A program made the position numbers and the translations under genes. DNA of 20,216 nt from Caulochytrium protostelioides (Eukaryota; Chytridiomycota; Caulochytriomycetes; Caulochytriales; Caulochytriaceae): assembly GCA_003615045.1 (NCBI GenBank), contig ML014373.1:1-20216 (forward strand), given 5' to 3'. Below the pieces are notes generated by a model. That model searched no databases, was not told the DNA's origin, and saw only the letters and a program-made list of their open reading frames with translations. Within the stretch, counting starts at the first letter, position 1. Every line of letters starts with the position of its first letter. Shown piece after piece: positions 1 to 10,725 of the stretch.

Positions 1-97
1 AGTCCACTCTTCCTTACTACCCTCTCCATATACATCATCGAATACATCCCTATTCTCTACTTCATCTTCGTGCCAAGTCATAAAACAACAAAAAATT

Positions 98-169
98 GGA
101 CTTATAGCTCAGCGGTAGAGCAACCGCCTGCAGAGCGGTAGGTCTCCGGTTCAAATCCGGGTGGGTCCT
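98..169 (+). tRNA. tRNA-Cys (anticodon GCA)
   Basis: All arms of a cloverleaf can be folded by eye. The 7-bp acceptor stem (GGACTTA with TGGGTCC) has two G-T wobbles, the D arm is GCTC/GAGC, the anticodon stem ACCGC/GCGGT is perfect, and the 7-base loop CTGCAGA carries GCA. The T arm is TCCGG/CCGGG with loop TTCAAAT. The discriminator base is T, as expected for cysteine tRNAs. No intron is present and CCA is not encoded. A-box and B-box promoter sequences lie inside the D and T arms. A pol III terminator follows within 10 bases. Confidence 0.96.
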
Positions 170-174
170 CGAAA

Positions 175-178
175 TTTT
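175..178 (+). terminator. RNA polymerase III terminator of tRNA-Cys
   Basis: A TTTT run starts six bases after the discriminator base of the tRNA-Cys gene. A second T4 follows at about 182-185 and the long T tract at 199-245 could act as a backup. Confidence 0.75.
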
Positions 179-198
179 CACTTTTGTTTCGTATTATT

Positions 199-246
199 CC
201 TTTTTTTCTTTTTTCTTTTTTCTTTTTTTTTTTTTTTTTTTTTTTC
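199..246 (+). repeat. Poly-T / pyrimidine tract
   Basis: Nearly pure T with a few C interruptions, ending in 23 uninterrupted T. It lies about 30 bp beyond the tRNA-Cys gene. A retroposon-like poly-A tail is conceivable on the minus strand, but no target-site duplication or element body is visible. Confidence 0.9.
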
Positions 247-552
247 GCTGTAAGCTCTTCCTGTGAACCGTCCTCCGGATCGCCCGAGCGACGTCGGTTG
301 CCGGTTGTCGGTTGGTGCATTCACGCGCGGTCTTTTATTTATTTTATTTTTTCTTTTGGCCCCGACACCGCGTCGGCTCACGAGAGACGCGTCCACGTGC
401 CGCTCGGACGACGGGCCGTCGACCCCGGCCGCCCCCGTGGCGCTCGGGTCGCGCGATCGTGGTCGGATCCGCACCGTCCTTCCTGGCTGGCTCGGATTCA
501 GGACGTTTCAGGATGCAGGGTGATAAGTGTTAAATTAAAACAAAAAAGAGGG

Positions 553-601
553 CTAGCGCGAGGGGTCGGACGGGGTCTCGGTGGCGCCCGACAGCGCGGG
601 A

Positions 602-642
<41 letters not shown>

Positions 643-3243
643 GTCGAGCGGTGAAGCGGCGGAGGACGCGTCGGCGTCGTCGGTGGGGTCATGGAGGTCG
701 AACGCGACGCCCTTCAGGTGCGTGGCCGCCTCCGGGTCGCCGGTGTGGTACTGCTGGAGATGGGCGTTGAGGCGCGCGGAGCTGGCGCAAGTGGTGCCGC
801 AGAGGAAGCAGACGTGCTGGTGAGAGGCGAGATGGGTGCGGTAGGCGTGGTAGTCGTTGAAGGCCATGAAGCAGTTGTCGTCGGTGCACAGGTAGCGGGA
901 CGCCGGGTGATGGGTGTCCTTGACGTGGCGCTTGAGGTCGCTGGGGCGGCGGTAGGCGGCCTCGCACTCGTCGACCTCGCAGATAAAGGGCTTGCCGGAC
1001 GCGTGGACGGCGACGTGGGCCGCCAGCTTGCGCTCGAGGTGGAACGACGCGTGGCAGTTCTCGATCGGGCAGTGGAACGGCCGCTGGTGGATGTCGCGGC
1101 GGTGGCGCGTCAGATACTGCTTGAGCTTGAACTGACGGCCGCACAGGTCGCACTCGAACGACTGCGCCGGGTCCTCCTCGCCGGCCGTCGCGGCGTCCGG
1201 CCCCGCGGCCGCGGCCGCGGGTGGTGGTGCCGAGGGATCGGCCGGGGGCGGGCCAGCGTCGAGAGCGGCGAGCGGCGAGGCCGCGAGGGCCGTGGCGGCG
1301 GCGGCGGCGGCCGCGACGGCCTTGGCGATCATGTCGCCGTCATACATGGGCTGCGTGAGCGCGTGTAAGTCCGTGTGGTTGGGGGCGGACGGCGCCGACC
1401 CCTGCGAGCCGGCGAGTCTTGGCGGCTCGGTGACGGCGGCGTACAGGTCGGCGTGGGGCTTGTGGAGGCCCGGCGGCGGGGCCTGCTGGGCTTGGTACGG
1501 GTGCGGCATCGCGGCGCCGTGGGCCGGGTCGTGGGCCATGGCCATGTGCGGGGGCAGAGCCATCGAGTCATGCGACGGCGCGAGATGCGCCGTCATGTCC
1601 ATATGGGAGGCCATGCCGAGCGGCGGCGGAATGCCGTCCAAGGGCATGGTCACCGGCATGCCGGGGGCCATGGCGGATGCGGCGCGGTCACCCAACCCCG
1701 CGTGGTGCTGGTGCTGCTGGTGCTGCTGGTGCTGCTGATGGTGCTGGAAGGCCAGGTCGAGCGAGTGGGACATGAGGCCCATCGGCTTCTGGGCCATCGA
1801 GGACGGCGGCGGCGGCATCGAGTGCGATGCCATCGACGGCGGCGTGGGCTCCAGCTTGGCTGTCGCCAACGGCGTCGCCGTCGCGGCCGTCGCCTTGGCC
1901 TTGGCCTTGGAGCTCGTGGGCCGCTTCGGCGGGGGCCCGGCCTCGGGCGGCCGATGGGCCAGCATCGTGTGGCGACCGAGATGGTCTTTGCGGGCGTAGG
2001 ATTTGCCGCAGCCCGGCGCCGGGCAGTGGAACGGGCGCTCGCCCGTGTGCGTGCGGTAGTGCCGCTCGAGCTTGATGTTGCGCGAGAAGCGCATGCCGCA
2101 GTCCGGGTACGAGCAGACGAAGGGCGAGCGGCGCGGGTCGAGCACGTTCGGCGAGGTCTGGATCCACTTTCTGGGGTTCCGCTTGCGGTTGATGGGCGTC
2201 CCGCTGCCCGGGGGCAGCAGCCCCGGGGCGTTCTGCTTGGCGAGGGCCTCGGCGCGCGCCAGGGCCGCGATCGAGGCGGCCGTCGGCGCGCCGCTGCGCA
2301 CGGTGGAGGCCGGCACGGACCGCGGCGTCGACGGCGCGGACGCGGACGCGGACGCGGAGGTCGAGCCTGACGGGGGCGCGTACGTCGCCATGGGGAGCGT
2401 CGACGTGTGGGCGCGCGTGTGTGCCTGCGAGAGCGGGTAGACGGGCGTGTGGGGCGCCGAGAGGGCGGCGCGGGTCGCGTGGGCGGTCGGCGGGATGGGC
2501 GAGGCGCCAAAGAGGTCGCCGCGGAAGGGTGTGCTGTACGCGGGCGCCGCGGCGGGCGCCGTCACGGGCGCGCTGGCGCTCATGGCCGACGTCGGCATCG
2601 GCGGCAGGGCCGCAATCGAGGCCGCAATCGAGGCGGCGACGGCCGAGGACGTCATGTGGGCATTGATCGCGGCGGCGGCGGCGGCCGCCGCCGCGGCGGC
2701 AGCGGCGGCAGCGGCGGTGGCGGTCGTGCTGCGTCCGTGGGCGGCAGCGGCCGGCGCGGGGGCGGCGGCGACTGTGTTGGCAGGGTAGTGGGGGTGGAGC
2801 GCGGCCATGGCGTGGGCGTGGGCGTGAGCGGCGGCGGTGGCAGGCGGCGTCGGCGCGTGAAGCGGGGTGGTCGGATAGGACGGCGGCGAGGGCCGCGGGG
2901 AGACGAGGCGGGCGGCGTCGGCGAAGCCCGGCGTCGTCGGCAGGCAGCCGCCGTCCAGCGGCACGTGGCTCGGGTGGCCGTGGTGGTGGCTCGGGTGGGG
3001 CCCCGCAGCGGCGGCGGCGTCGTCGTTCATCATGTGGTCCTCGAGCGCCGCGAAGGCGTACGGCGGCTTGATGAAGTGGCGCAGATCGTCGTAGGGCGGC
3101 GTCGCATCGTCGAGCGGCGGCGGCGGCGGGAGGCTGGGGACGGCCCCGGCGGCGGCGGTGACGGCGGCGACGGCGGCGGCAGCGGCGGCGGCGGCGGCGG
3201 CGGCGGACGTCGCCAGCGTGGTGGGCGTCGTGGCCGTCGCCAT
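553..3243 (-). CDS. C2H2 zinc-finger protein, TFIIIA-like, with split finger array
   Basis: This is a single open frame of about 896 residues from ATG (3243) to TAG (553). Seven C2H2 fingers are visible in two groups. Fingers 1-2 (about 376-431) are joined by a classic TGERPF linker and contain the YARKDHL-RH pattern seen in TFIIIA-type fingers. Fingers 3-7 lie at about 696-834, and the last is set only a few residues after finger 6, as in the later fingers of TFIIIA. About 265 residues of Ala/Pro/Met/His/Gln-rich sequence separate the groups. Long poly-Ala runs occur near residues 14-25, 178-193, 643-651 and 870-882, and a (HQQ)-type run near 502-515. A basic patch (NRKRNPRKW, about 353-361) precedes finger 1 and could be a nuclear signal. 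The likely role is nuclear DNA (or 5S RNA) binding. TFIIIA usually has nine fingers and is much shorter, so a different C2H2 regulator is a real alternative. The C2H2 call is firm and the TFIIIA call is tentative. Confidence 0.85.
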
Positions 3244-4140
3244 CGTGGGCGACCCGATGGCGGGCAGCTCAGGCAGCGCGGGACGTGCTTGCCGTCTCGC
3301 TCGCGGTGGGCCGACGGTCAGGCCGGCTGAGAATCGGGAACCAAGACGACGACGACGAAGAAAAAGACGAGCGAACGACCCGCCCCGGGGGCGTCAATCA
3401 CGTGGGCCGAGCGCAAGGCCGCGACAGCCGTTGGCACGGATCGCGGAAACGCTCGTTCACCCCGGAATTGGAGGCGAATCGGCCGAGCGACGGGAATCAA
3501 ACGCCCTTCTCCTGGACACGGCAGGAGGGGCACGAGGGTCGAACCCGGAGGCAGCGACAGCGACGGCGGTCCGCGATGCGGTGCGTCCCGACAAGGCCGC
3601 GCCACGCAGCGACGGCGAGCGAGCGCGGAACTCGTCACACCCGCCGGCGACACGGCGACTCGGATCACGCGGAAATGCCAATGACGGCGAACCGTCGCGA
3701 GCAGCAGCTGCTCGCGTCGTGAGCGGCGGCGTCTGTCGTCGTCCCGAGAGGCGGAAGGGAAGGTGTTGGCTTTGCTATCGGGCGCGACGGGCCAACCGTC
3801 GTGGACACGTGGCGCTCAGCACCGCGCGAGGACGCACGCGTCCGAGCTCGCACCCTGCCGCGGAAGGGTCGTCGGGACCGGTCGTCGGGATCCCACGCCA
3901 GCGTTGGGCGAGAGACGGACGGGGGGATGGACCGTGGCGGGATCGCTGAAGGCAGCGGAGAGGCCGTCGGAGGCCGTTGTGAGGGGGATTGATGGCGGAG
4001 AACGAGCAAGCGGGTCGACCGTCGCGGATCTGAAGTCGCGGGTCGATGCCAGTTGCGGGTCGATGCCAGCAGTGAGACGCATCGTCCGAGACCCGAGACG
4101 AGGCGACGGCGACGCGATAGACCCGTTCGCGTTGAACCGC

Positions 4141-4194
4141 CACCATCACGACTATCACTATCACCATCATCACCATCACCATCATCACCCTCAC
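4141..4194 (+). repeat. CAC/CAT triplet tract
   Basis: An imperfect run of CAC and CAT triplets with a few GAC/TAT variants. Read in frame it would give a poly-His stretch ending in TAA, but it lies outside any supported gene. I treat it as a microsatellite. Confidence 0.85.
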
Positions 4195-4238
4195 TAACAA
4201 CGACGACGGTCGCGCCGTGCATTAAACACCCGCCGTCG

Positions 4239-4239
<1 letters not shown>

Positions 4240-4275
<36 letters not shown>
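4240..4275 (+). repeat. (CCG)n microsatellite, about 12 copies
   Basis: An uninterrupted CCG/GCC triplet run in non-coding sequence, about 1 kb upstream of the zinc-finger gene start. Such tracts on this scale otherwise occur in this window as poly-Ala codons. Confidence 0.9.
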
Positions 4276-4276
<1 letters not shown>

Positions 4277-5062
4277 GAAGCGAAGCGGGAGGTGTGACGC
4301 CGCGGACGCCGATGAGACCCGAGCAGCCCGCGGAGAGAGACCCCGCTCGAGCCGAACGCTGCAGCAGGCCGCGGGCGGCGGCGGCTGGCGGCCCGCCTGC
4401 CCGCCCGCCAGCCCGCCGGCCCGCCGGCCCGCCAGCGGCTGGGCAGGCCCTTGGCCGTCTGCCGCCCGCCTCGGCCGCACCCGCCGCCGCCGCCGCCGCC
4501 GGACGGGGTGCTGGGACGGCACGCGCCGGTGGCGCGGCTCGCTGCGGGACCCAGGCCCACGCGCACGGCCTGCCGCCGCCGCCGCCGCCGCCTCTCGCTC
4601 CCTCCCGTATCCGTCCGGTCGCCCAGGCCAGGCGCGGCCAGGCCAGGCCAGACCCGGCGCGGCATGGCCGCGTCAGCGTCCCGCCATCGTTGGGTGCCGT
4701 GGGCCGCGGCAGGTCGCGCGCACGCGCCAAACGGGGATGCGCGCAGACGCCATATTCGCCCGATCCGCCCGATCGCAGCGAATGGCGCGATGGTATCAGG
4801 CGCCTCGCCGAGGCCCGAGGCGCTCCACGACCACCACCACGACCACGAAAAAAAAAAAAATGGCTCAGGCGACCCTGGCATTGACGAAGCATGCAAGAGA
4901 GCGCCCCAATCAGGCGTCTGGCGGGTGCTCCGGCCTGCGCCTTCGGAGGGGTCGCGCCGGTCGCGAGAAGAACGGGCGAGTCGACAGCGGCTCGCACGTC
5001 GGCACGAGCAGGAGCACGAGCATGCTCGCAAAGTCTGGGCGGCGGTCCCGGCGGACGGCCCC

Positions 5063-5097
5063 TCGATCGATCCATCGATCCATCGATCCATCGATCA
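5063..5097 (+). repeat. TCGATCCA 8-bp tandem array
   Basis: About four consecutive copies of TCGATCCA, opening with a TCGATCGA variant. It sits some 240 bp beyond the stop codon of the F-box/WD gene. Related GATCGATC tracts occur upstream of the same gene. Confidence 0.85.
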
Positions 5098-5339
5098 CGC
5101 GCGGTCAGGGGTCCTCCATTCGGCCCGCCTTCCACGGGAGCTGTCCCCCCTCACCACCACCACTTCGCCCTCAACCTGGTCTCGGCCCCCCGGTCAGCCC
5201 GACACGCCTCGATCGCCGCGATGCGACCACCGATCGACGTCCGACCAGGACGCCATTTCTCCTCACCCGAGAGACACGTGGCGATGCCCGGCGGGAGATC
5301 CCCGCCGCGGCGATCCGTCGAGGAGTGAACCGCGCGGGG

Positions 5340-5847
5340 TTAGGCAATCCATTCGACCAGCGTCAGATGCGTCGCGGCCGGCCCGGCCCCCCGCGCGCCG
5401 TCCGTCGAGGCCGACCCGCGCTCGGCCGCCGCAGACTGGCGACTCAGGCGCCGCAGCCCCCGCCGGCCGCGGGACGCCGCCTCGGCGCTCGCGCCGGCGG
5501 CATCATGCGCCGGGCCCGTGCGGCTGGCGCCGACGGCGCGAGGCTCGGGGCCTGACGCGGTCGACGGTCCGCCGCCGGGCCCGCCGCTGGCCGTCGTCGT
5601 GCCCGAGAGCACGACCATGCCGCACGGATGCAGCCGCACGGTCTGCACCGGCCCTAAGGCCAACGCGACCTGGTACAAGCACGTGCCCGTGTCGTGGTTC
5701 CACACCACGACGGCGCCGTCGTCGCCCCCCGTCACGAGCACCGTGTCGTCGAGATCCAGCGCGCGCACGGTCTGCTGGTGCCACAGGAACCGGCGGCGGG
5801 CGACCCACCGCTGCCCAAAGACGGGCAGGGCGGCCGCGGCCGCGGCC

Positions 5848-5880
<33 letters not shown>

Positions 5881-8800
5881 AGCGCGTCCGGCAGCAGCGG
5901 ACACCACTGCGTCACGTCGCCCATCATGCCGCCCGTGAACACCACTGGCAGCCGCCGGCGGCGCCCGTTCCACGCCCGCGAGTCTGGGCGGTCGAAGCCG
6001 TCGAGGGAGGCATACCGCTGCCACGAGGTCCGCAGGCTCGTCACCGGGCCCGGGTGGTCGCCCAGCACGGCGAGCGGCGTGCGCTGTCCGCCGGCCGCGG
6101 CGCGCTGGGGGGCGGCGTCGACGTCGCGCGGGGACGATGCAGGCAGCTCCCAGATCGCGCAGGTCTCGTCGACCGAGCCCGTGACGATCCAGCCCGCGAC
6201 ACGGTCGACGATCGACGGCGCCACCGGATCGCCCGCGGCATCCTGCAGCGTCTCGGCATCGAGGCCATGCCACCGCCCGAGGCAGAAGACGTCTTCGCGG
6301 TGGCTCCGCCACGCCGTGCTCGGATGGATGCGGTACGTCATGACGTAGTCGGAGTCGAACTCGGGCATGACCTTCGAGGCCGTCTGCCACCGGTCGCGGA
6401 GCCGCGAGACTTGCCGCTGAAAGGCCACCTGCGACTTCAGCCGGCGCTTGCGGAACATGGCGGGCGCCCGCAGCGATGACGGCGACAGCAGGGAGGGGTT
6501 CCGTAGCACCCAGTCCGGCACGACTTGGCCGGCGCTCGTCGTCACAAAACCGGGGCGGGCACGGGCTGATGCGCCGGGTTGGCCCATGCCCGGGAGAGGT
6601 CCCACGTATTCCGCCGTCGAGCGTCGCGCTTTGATGGGGGCTGGGGCCGTGGCTCGATGCGTCGTCGGATGGCCGGCCGCCGGGCCACGCGCCCCCAGCG
6701 CCGGGGGTGGCGGCGGCGGCAGCGGCAGCGGCAGCAGCAGCGGCGGGGATCCGGGCAGGGCCGGCCGCTGCGGGGCATAGACGGTGCCGCGCGGCGTCAG
6801 ACTGGCGGGCGACACGCCTTCCGCGATCGCTTTCGTGAACGAAACCATATCAAGATCGAGGCTGTCTAAGGAATCGGCCACGGTCGCCACGGCAGCGGCC
6901 GCCGGCGTCCTGGAATCGGCGGCGGGCTTACCGGCCGAGTGGGCCGAGTGGGCTGACGAGGAAAGGGACGAGGAGACGGACGAGACGGCGGCGCCGGACA
7001 CGAGGGGCGGGCTCGGCCCGTCAGGCGAGGCCTTGGAAGAGGAAAGCCAGCGCCCCTTGAGCCGGCTCTCGAGCGGGCTGCTGGGTGGGGGCCTGGTGGC
7101 GGTCGGGAGCGTGTTTGGGATCGAGCGGGGACTCGGCGCCTGCGGGCTGGCGTCGACGGCCGCCGATCCCGTGAGCGAGGCCCGTCGCGTGGCCGATTTC
7201 GATGAGGACGCTGGGGTCACGAGAAGCGAGGTGACGCTGGCCGGGGACGAGGGCGCTGAGGTGTGGGCGCCGAGAGGGCCATGGGCGTTCCCACTGGCAC
7301 TGGTGCTGACATTCCCATGGACGTGGGCGATGGCGGCGGTCAGGGGATGCGGCGTGGTGACCGCGCCCGCCGAGTCGATCGAGTCAGCGCGTCGCCGCTC
7401 TCCCTCGGCACGCCGATCGAGCCACTTGCCCGGCATCTTGGCCATCGACTTGCGGAAGCTCGACACGCGGGACCGCGATTCGCTGGGCTTGCCTTCGCTC
7501 GCCGCCGCTGCCGTCGCTGTCGTTAATGACGACGCGCCAGCGCCCCCCTGCAGGGCAGAGGCAGCCGGGAAAAGCGTGGTGGCAGGGCTCGCAGATGCCG
7601 GGAGCGCAGCCATGCTTGATGAGCGCGGACGGAGGGAGGCCTCGTGCGGACTGGACGGCAGCGGAGTGGTCGTCGTAGACGTCGGCGACGCACCGGGGGC
7701 AGCCGAGCCGGTAGCCGAGCCACCCGCGAGGACGGTCGGATCAGACAGGGCGAGGACGAGATCCTCGGCGGCGACTTTGCGCACATCGAGCCGCCAGGTC
7801 CGGATGAGCCCGTTGAGGCTGGCGGAGACGACCGTGCCGTCGTCGAGAATGGCGATGCCAATGATGGGCGTCGTGTGGGCCGCGACCGCGCGGTCGATGA
7901 CCGTGCCCTTGAGGGGATTCCAGAACGTCAGCGTCCCGCTCCAGTCGCCGACGACGAGCAAGGCGTGCTGGTCGGGAGCGCTGGCGATGACCGTGACGTG
8001 GGGCGACGCCTGAGACGCTGTCCCCGTGCTGGTCGGCGGCACTCCGGATGCCGTAGTCGTTGAGGAGCGTGGCGAGGACGCGGGGGAAGGGGTTGACTCG
8101 CTCGAGGCCGCCGCTGAAGCGGCGGCCGAGTGCGGATCCGCTGCTGCTGCTGCTTCCAACTTCTTTTTCTTTTTGTCGGTGATGCTGCGGGCCAGTTCGA
8201 GCCGCTGGTTCTCCATCAGCACCGCCGTGCGGAACCCGTGGGCCGCGTCGCGACGGGCTGCTGCCGTTGCTGAGCGCGGGGCATCCGCCACGTGGCGCTG
8301 CCCAGCTTTCAGATCCCAGCTCTGCAGCGCTGTGAGGGTCGTCGAGCCAGCGGCGTCGGCTGTGGCCGATGCGGGCGCGTCGCCCGTAGGCGCGGCTTGC
8401 GAACGCGGCTTGCGGGAGAGCACGTCCGAGGCCGAGCGCGACCGCCGCGATGTCGCGTTCGTGGCGGCGGACTGGCTGCTGGAAGCGGACGCCGGCAGCC
8501 GGCTTTCGAGGACGGCGGTGTGCAGGTCGCCACGGCGCCACAGGGTGACCTGGCCGTTCTGCGTGCCCGTGATCAAGCCGTCGTCGAGCCAGTCGACGGC
8601 CGTGAAGGTGTCAGGTCGATGACCGGAGGCGGGCGAGGCGGGGAGTGGGGCCGCCAGCGCTGCCGGCATCCGGCTCGTGGCGCTGCGGACGCTGAGAGCC
8701 GATCCGCCGGAGGGCAGCGCCCACGTGGACACGTGGGCATGGCCGTGCTGGCGGGCCGCCTGCCAGCGCACGGCGAGATACCAGCGGAGTTTCCACCACC

Positions 8801-9803
8801 CGATTGGCGGCTCCGGGGCGTCGTGACCCTCGGTGAGGTCCGCATCGATTCCGGTGTCGATTGCAGGGCGCGTGTCGAGGCGTGTGGTGATGTGGCGCTG
8901 CATCGTGTGCCCCGTGATCGCATCCCACTGCGCGCCGAGGAGGTGGTGGCGGACACAGAGCTCGTAGAAGAGCTCCTCGTCGTGGAGGAGCTGGCTCTGC
9001 CGGTGGGCCGTGCACGCGACGCGGAGGATCTCGGCCCAGGTGAGGTGGCTGGCGACCATGAGCCAGGCGCGGTGGGGCAGGCCCAGAAACGCGATATCCT
9101 GCTGGTGCTGCTGGTGAGAGTGCTCGTCGTCTTGCTCGTCTTGCTCATTTTGCTCGTCCTCCGCCTGCTGCACCTGCAAGGAGGGCTGGGCGGAAGGGTA
9201 TGGCGCCTGCGCACGATCACCCTCATCGCGCGCAGCATTGTGGTCGCCGTGGTCGTCCTGATCACTGTCGTCGTCGTGAACGCTTCCAGGGCCGACTCGG
9301 TGTTCTGGCCGTGCTGCCTCATAGCGCGCTTCGGCAAGGGCGCGGACGGCGCGCTGGGAGGGCGTCTCGTCGCCAGCGCTGCCATCCTGGAGTGCAATCT
9401 GGACGGGCAAGACGGTGGCAATGGGCAGGGACGAAAGGGAGAGCGACAGGGCGGATACCGATGCGGACGCCGACGCGACGGACGAAGCGGAGGAGGCCGC
9501 GGACAGGAAGAACGGCTGGCTCATCCGCTGCAGCAGCTGGCGGCTCGCGCCATGGGTCTCGACAAGCGGCGCGCCGTCGGGTGCGACGAGCGGCGTCGAC
9601 GCGATCGGCGCCTGCGAATCCATCACCAGCGAGGTAAAGCTGTGGAAATGCGTCGCATGGCTGGCGGCCGACCGCACGCTCGCGCGGTCATCGCTGGGCC
9701 CGGCAGCATCAGCATCAGAGCCATCATCATGATCCTGGCCAGCATCATGGTCACGGCCATGGCTGGGGTCGTCCGCGTGGCCCCCGCCAGCCTCAGACGG
9801 CAT
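5340..9803 (-). CDS. F-box / WD40-repeat protein with long disordered insertion
   Basis: This is a single open frame ending in TAA at 5340. The frame is open to an ATG at 10037, but I prefer the ATG at 9803 (1,487 residues). The 78 extra residues are Arg/Pro-rich and cross (GATC)n tracts, and the 10037 ATG falls inside a G-box element that looks like promoter. An F-box fits residues 238-282 (LGLPHRAWLMVASHLTWAEI, then a Leu-rich stretch). WD-type blades follow: one at about 400-424 (GTQNGQVTLW), two at 612-672 (VVGDWSGTLTFWN, VSASLNGLIRTW), then three near 1167-1402 (TGSVDETCAIWE, TGGMMGDVTQW, TGGDDGAVVVWN). Some 490 Ser/Ala/Pro-rich residues split the propeller. F-box proteins with WD repeats typically act as substrate receptors of SCF ubiquitin ligases via Skp1, but no specific family member is recognised and the substrate is unknown. 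The N-terminal region before the F-box is acidic and rich in Asp/His/Gln. Confidence 0.88.
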
Positions 9804-10020
9804 GAGGCAGGAATGGCACCGGGCACGGCGCGGGGGCAGCGACAGCGAGAGAGCGCGCACCGGCCGGATCGATCGATCGTCCAAGGGGGAAACAGGCGGC
9901 TCGATCAAGCGATGGATCGATGGGGTGGCGGACGGCGGCGGCCACTGTCGGCCTTCTCTGGGAGCATGCTCTTGCCGATCTGGCTCTTGTACCGGCCGTC
10001 GATCCGATTGGTCTCCAGCG

Positions 10021-10081
10021 CACGTGGCTGACGCCATCGCGTGTGGCGTCCACCACGTGGTCGTGGCTCCGTGTGGCGTCC
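10021..10081. promoter_or_regulatory. G-box palindrome flanked by direct repeats, upstream of the F-box/WD gene
   Basis: A 10-bp palindrome ACCACGTGGT (10052-10061) lies between two exact 12-bp direct repeats CGTGTGGCGTCC (10040-10051 and 10070-10081). A further CACGTG is at 10021-10026. This arrangement is 220-280 bp upstream of the preferred start (9803) of the minus-strand F-box/WD gene. CACGTG is the classic bHLH site. The regulatory role is inferred from position and symmetry only. Confidence 0.35.
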
Positions 10082-10296
10082 GTGTCTCTGATGACCACCA
10101 AGTTCCGGTGTGGTCGTGGGTCGGTGGGTCGATCGATCGATTGCTCTGTCGCTCGACGCGGGCGGCACCCTAACACTTGCAGACAGACGCACCGCAGACA
10201 CTCGCCCCCCACAGGCGCCCACAGAACGATCGATCGTCCTGGCGGATGGGTTCCCGTACACGGGTGGGAAGGGGTGGCTTAGCCGGTGGCGATCCG

Positions 10297-10347
10297 GTGT
10301 GACACCGTGTCGTGGACTTCGGAGCGACGCCCCACACGGTGTCACAC
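10297..10347. repeat. Perfect 14-bp inverted repeat with 23-bp spacer
   Basis: The left arm GTGTGACACCGTGT (10297-10310) is the exact reverse complement of 10334-10347. The left arm also overlaps an odd palindrome GGTGT-G-ACACC. It could be a paired binding site for a dimeric factor or form a hairpin. No poly-T or coding feature is attached to it. Confidence 0.8.
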
Positions 10348-10716
10348 TGACGGCGGGCGGGCCCGTCCGGGAAGACGGAAAGCGGGGGCGATCAGGATTT
10401 GTCACCGCGGGCAGGCCATGCTCGGAGAAACTCGGAAGGGGGGACACGTTGCGCGCTCCGACGCGCAGGGACTTGGCGGATCGGACCGCGGCGACTCCGC
10501 TAGCAGGGGCTCTCGTGGCTCCGCCACGGCCACCTACCTCATGAGTATGAGCGATCACGTCGATCAGCGAGCCTCGGCATGGCACCGCGCAAGGCGCACC
10601 GCTGGGACGCACCGGGTGCATGCGTGGTCATTGGGTCAGCGATGGACCCCTGTGGTCTCTACCTGTGCCGGGTGTTGGCGCAGTGATCAGCATCTCCGAC
10701 TCCGTGTCTTGACGAC

Positions 10717-10725
<9 letters not shown>

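Larger units (their letters stand above)
170..552. other. Spacer between tRNA-Cys and the 3' end of the zinc-finger gene
   Basis: No gene is visible here. The left part holds a pyrimidine tract (199-246) with 23 consecutive T at 223-245. The right part, read on the minus strand, is the likely 3' untranslated region of the zinc-finger gene: just past its TAG stop lies an AT-rich stretch (about 530-550) suited to 3'-end formation, although no exact AATAAA is present. Open frames across this spacer are simple-sequence artefacts. Confidence 0.6.
3244..5339. other. Gene-free, repeat-rich intergenic region (2.1 kb)
   Basis: It lies upstream of the minus-strand zinc-finger gene and downstream of the minus-strand F-box/WD gene, so it should hold the zinc-finger promoter and both genes' untranslated ends. 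I see no recognisable coding domain. Open frames on both strands are Arg/Pro/Ala-rich and run across simple repeats. Contents are a CAY-triplet tract (4141-4194), (CCG)n (4240-4275), a 12-13 base A run (about 4848-4860), an 8-bp TCGATCCA array (5063-5097), and isolated CACGTG hexamers at 3399, 3806 and 5275. A gene without recognisable domains, or small exons, cannot be excluded. Confidence 0.55.

Noticed and set aside
199-246. Poly-T tract as the tail of a retroposed element.
   Set aside because: No element body, target-site duplication or reverse-transcriptase sequence is present next to it.
4053-5555. A 500-codon plus-strand frame through the 2.1-kb gene-free region.
   Set aside because: It crosses CAY and CCG simple repeats and overlaps the 3' end of the F-box/WD gene; composition is Arg/Pro-rich with no domain.
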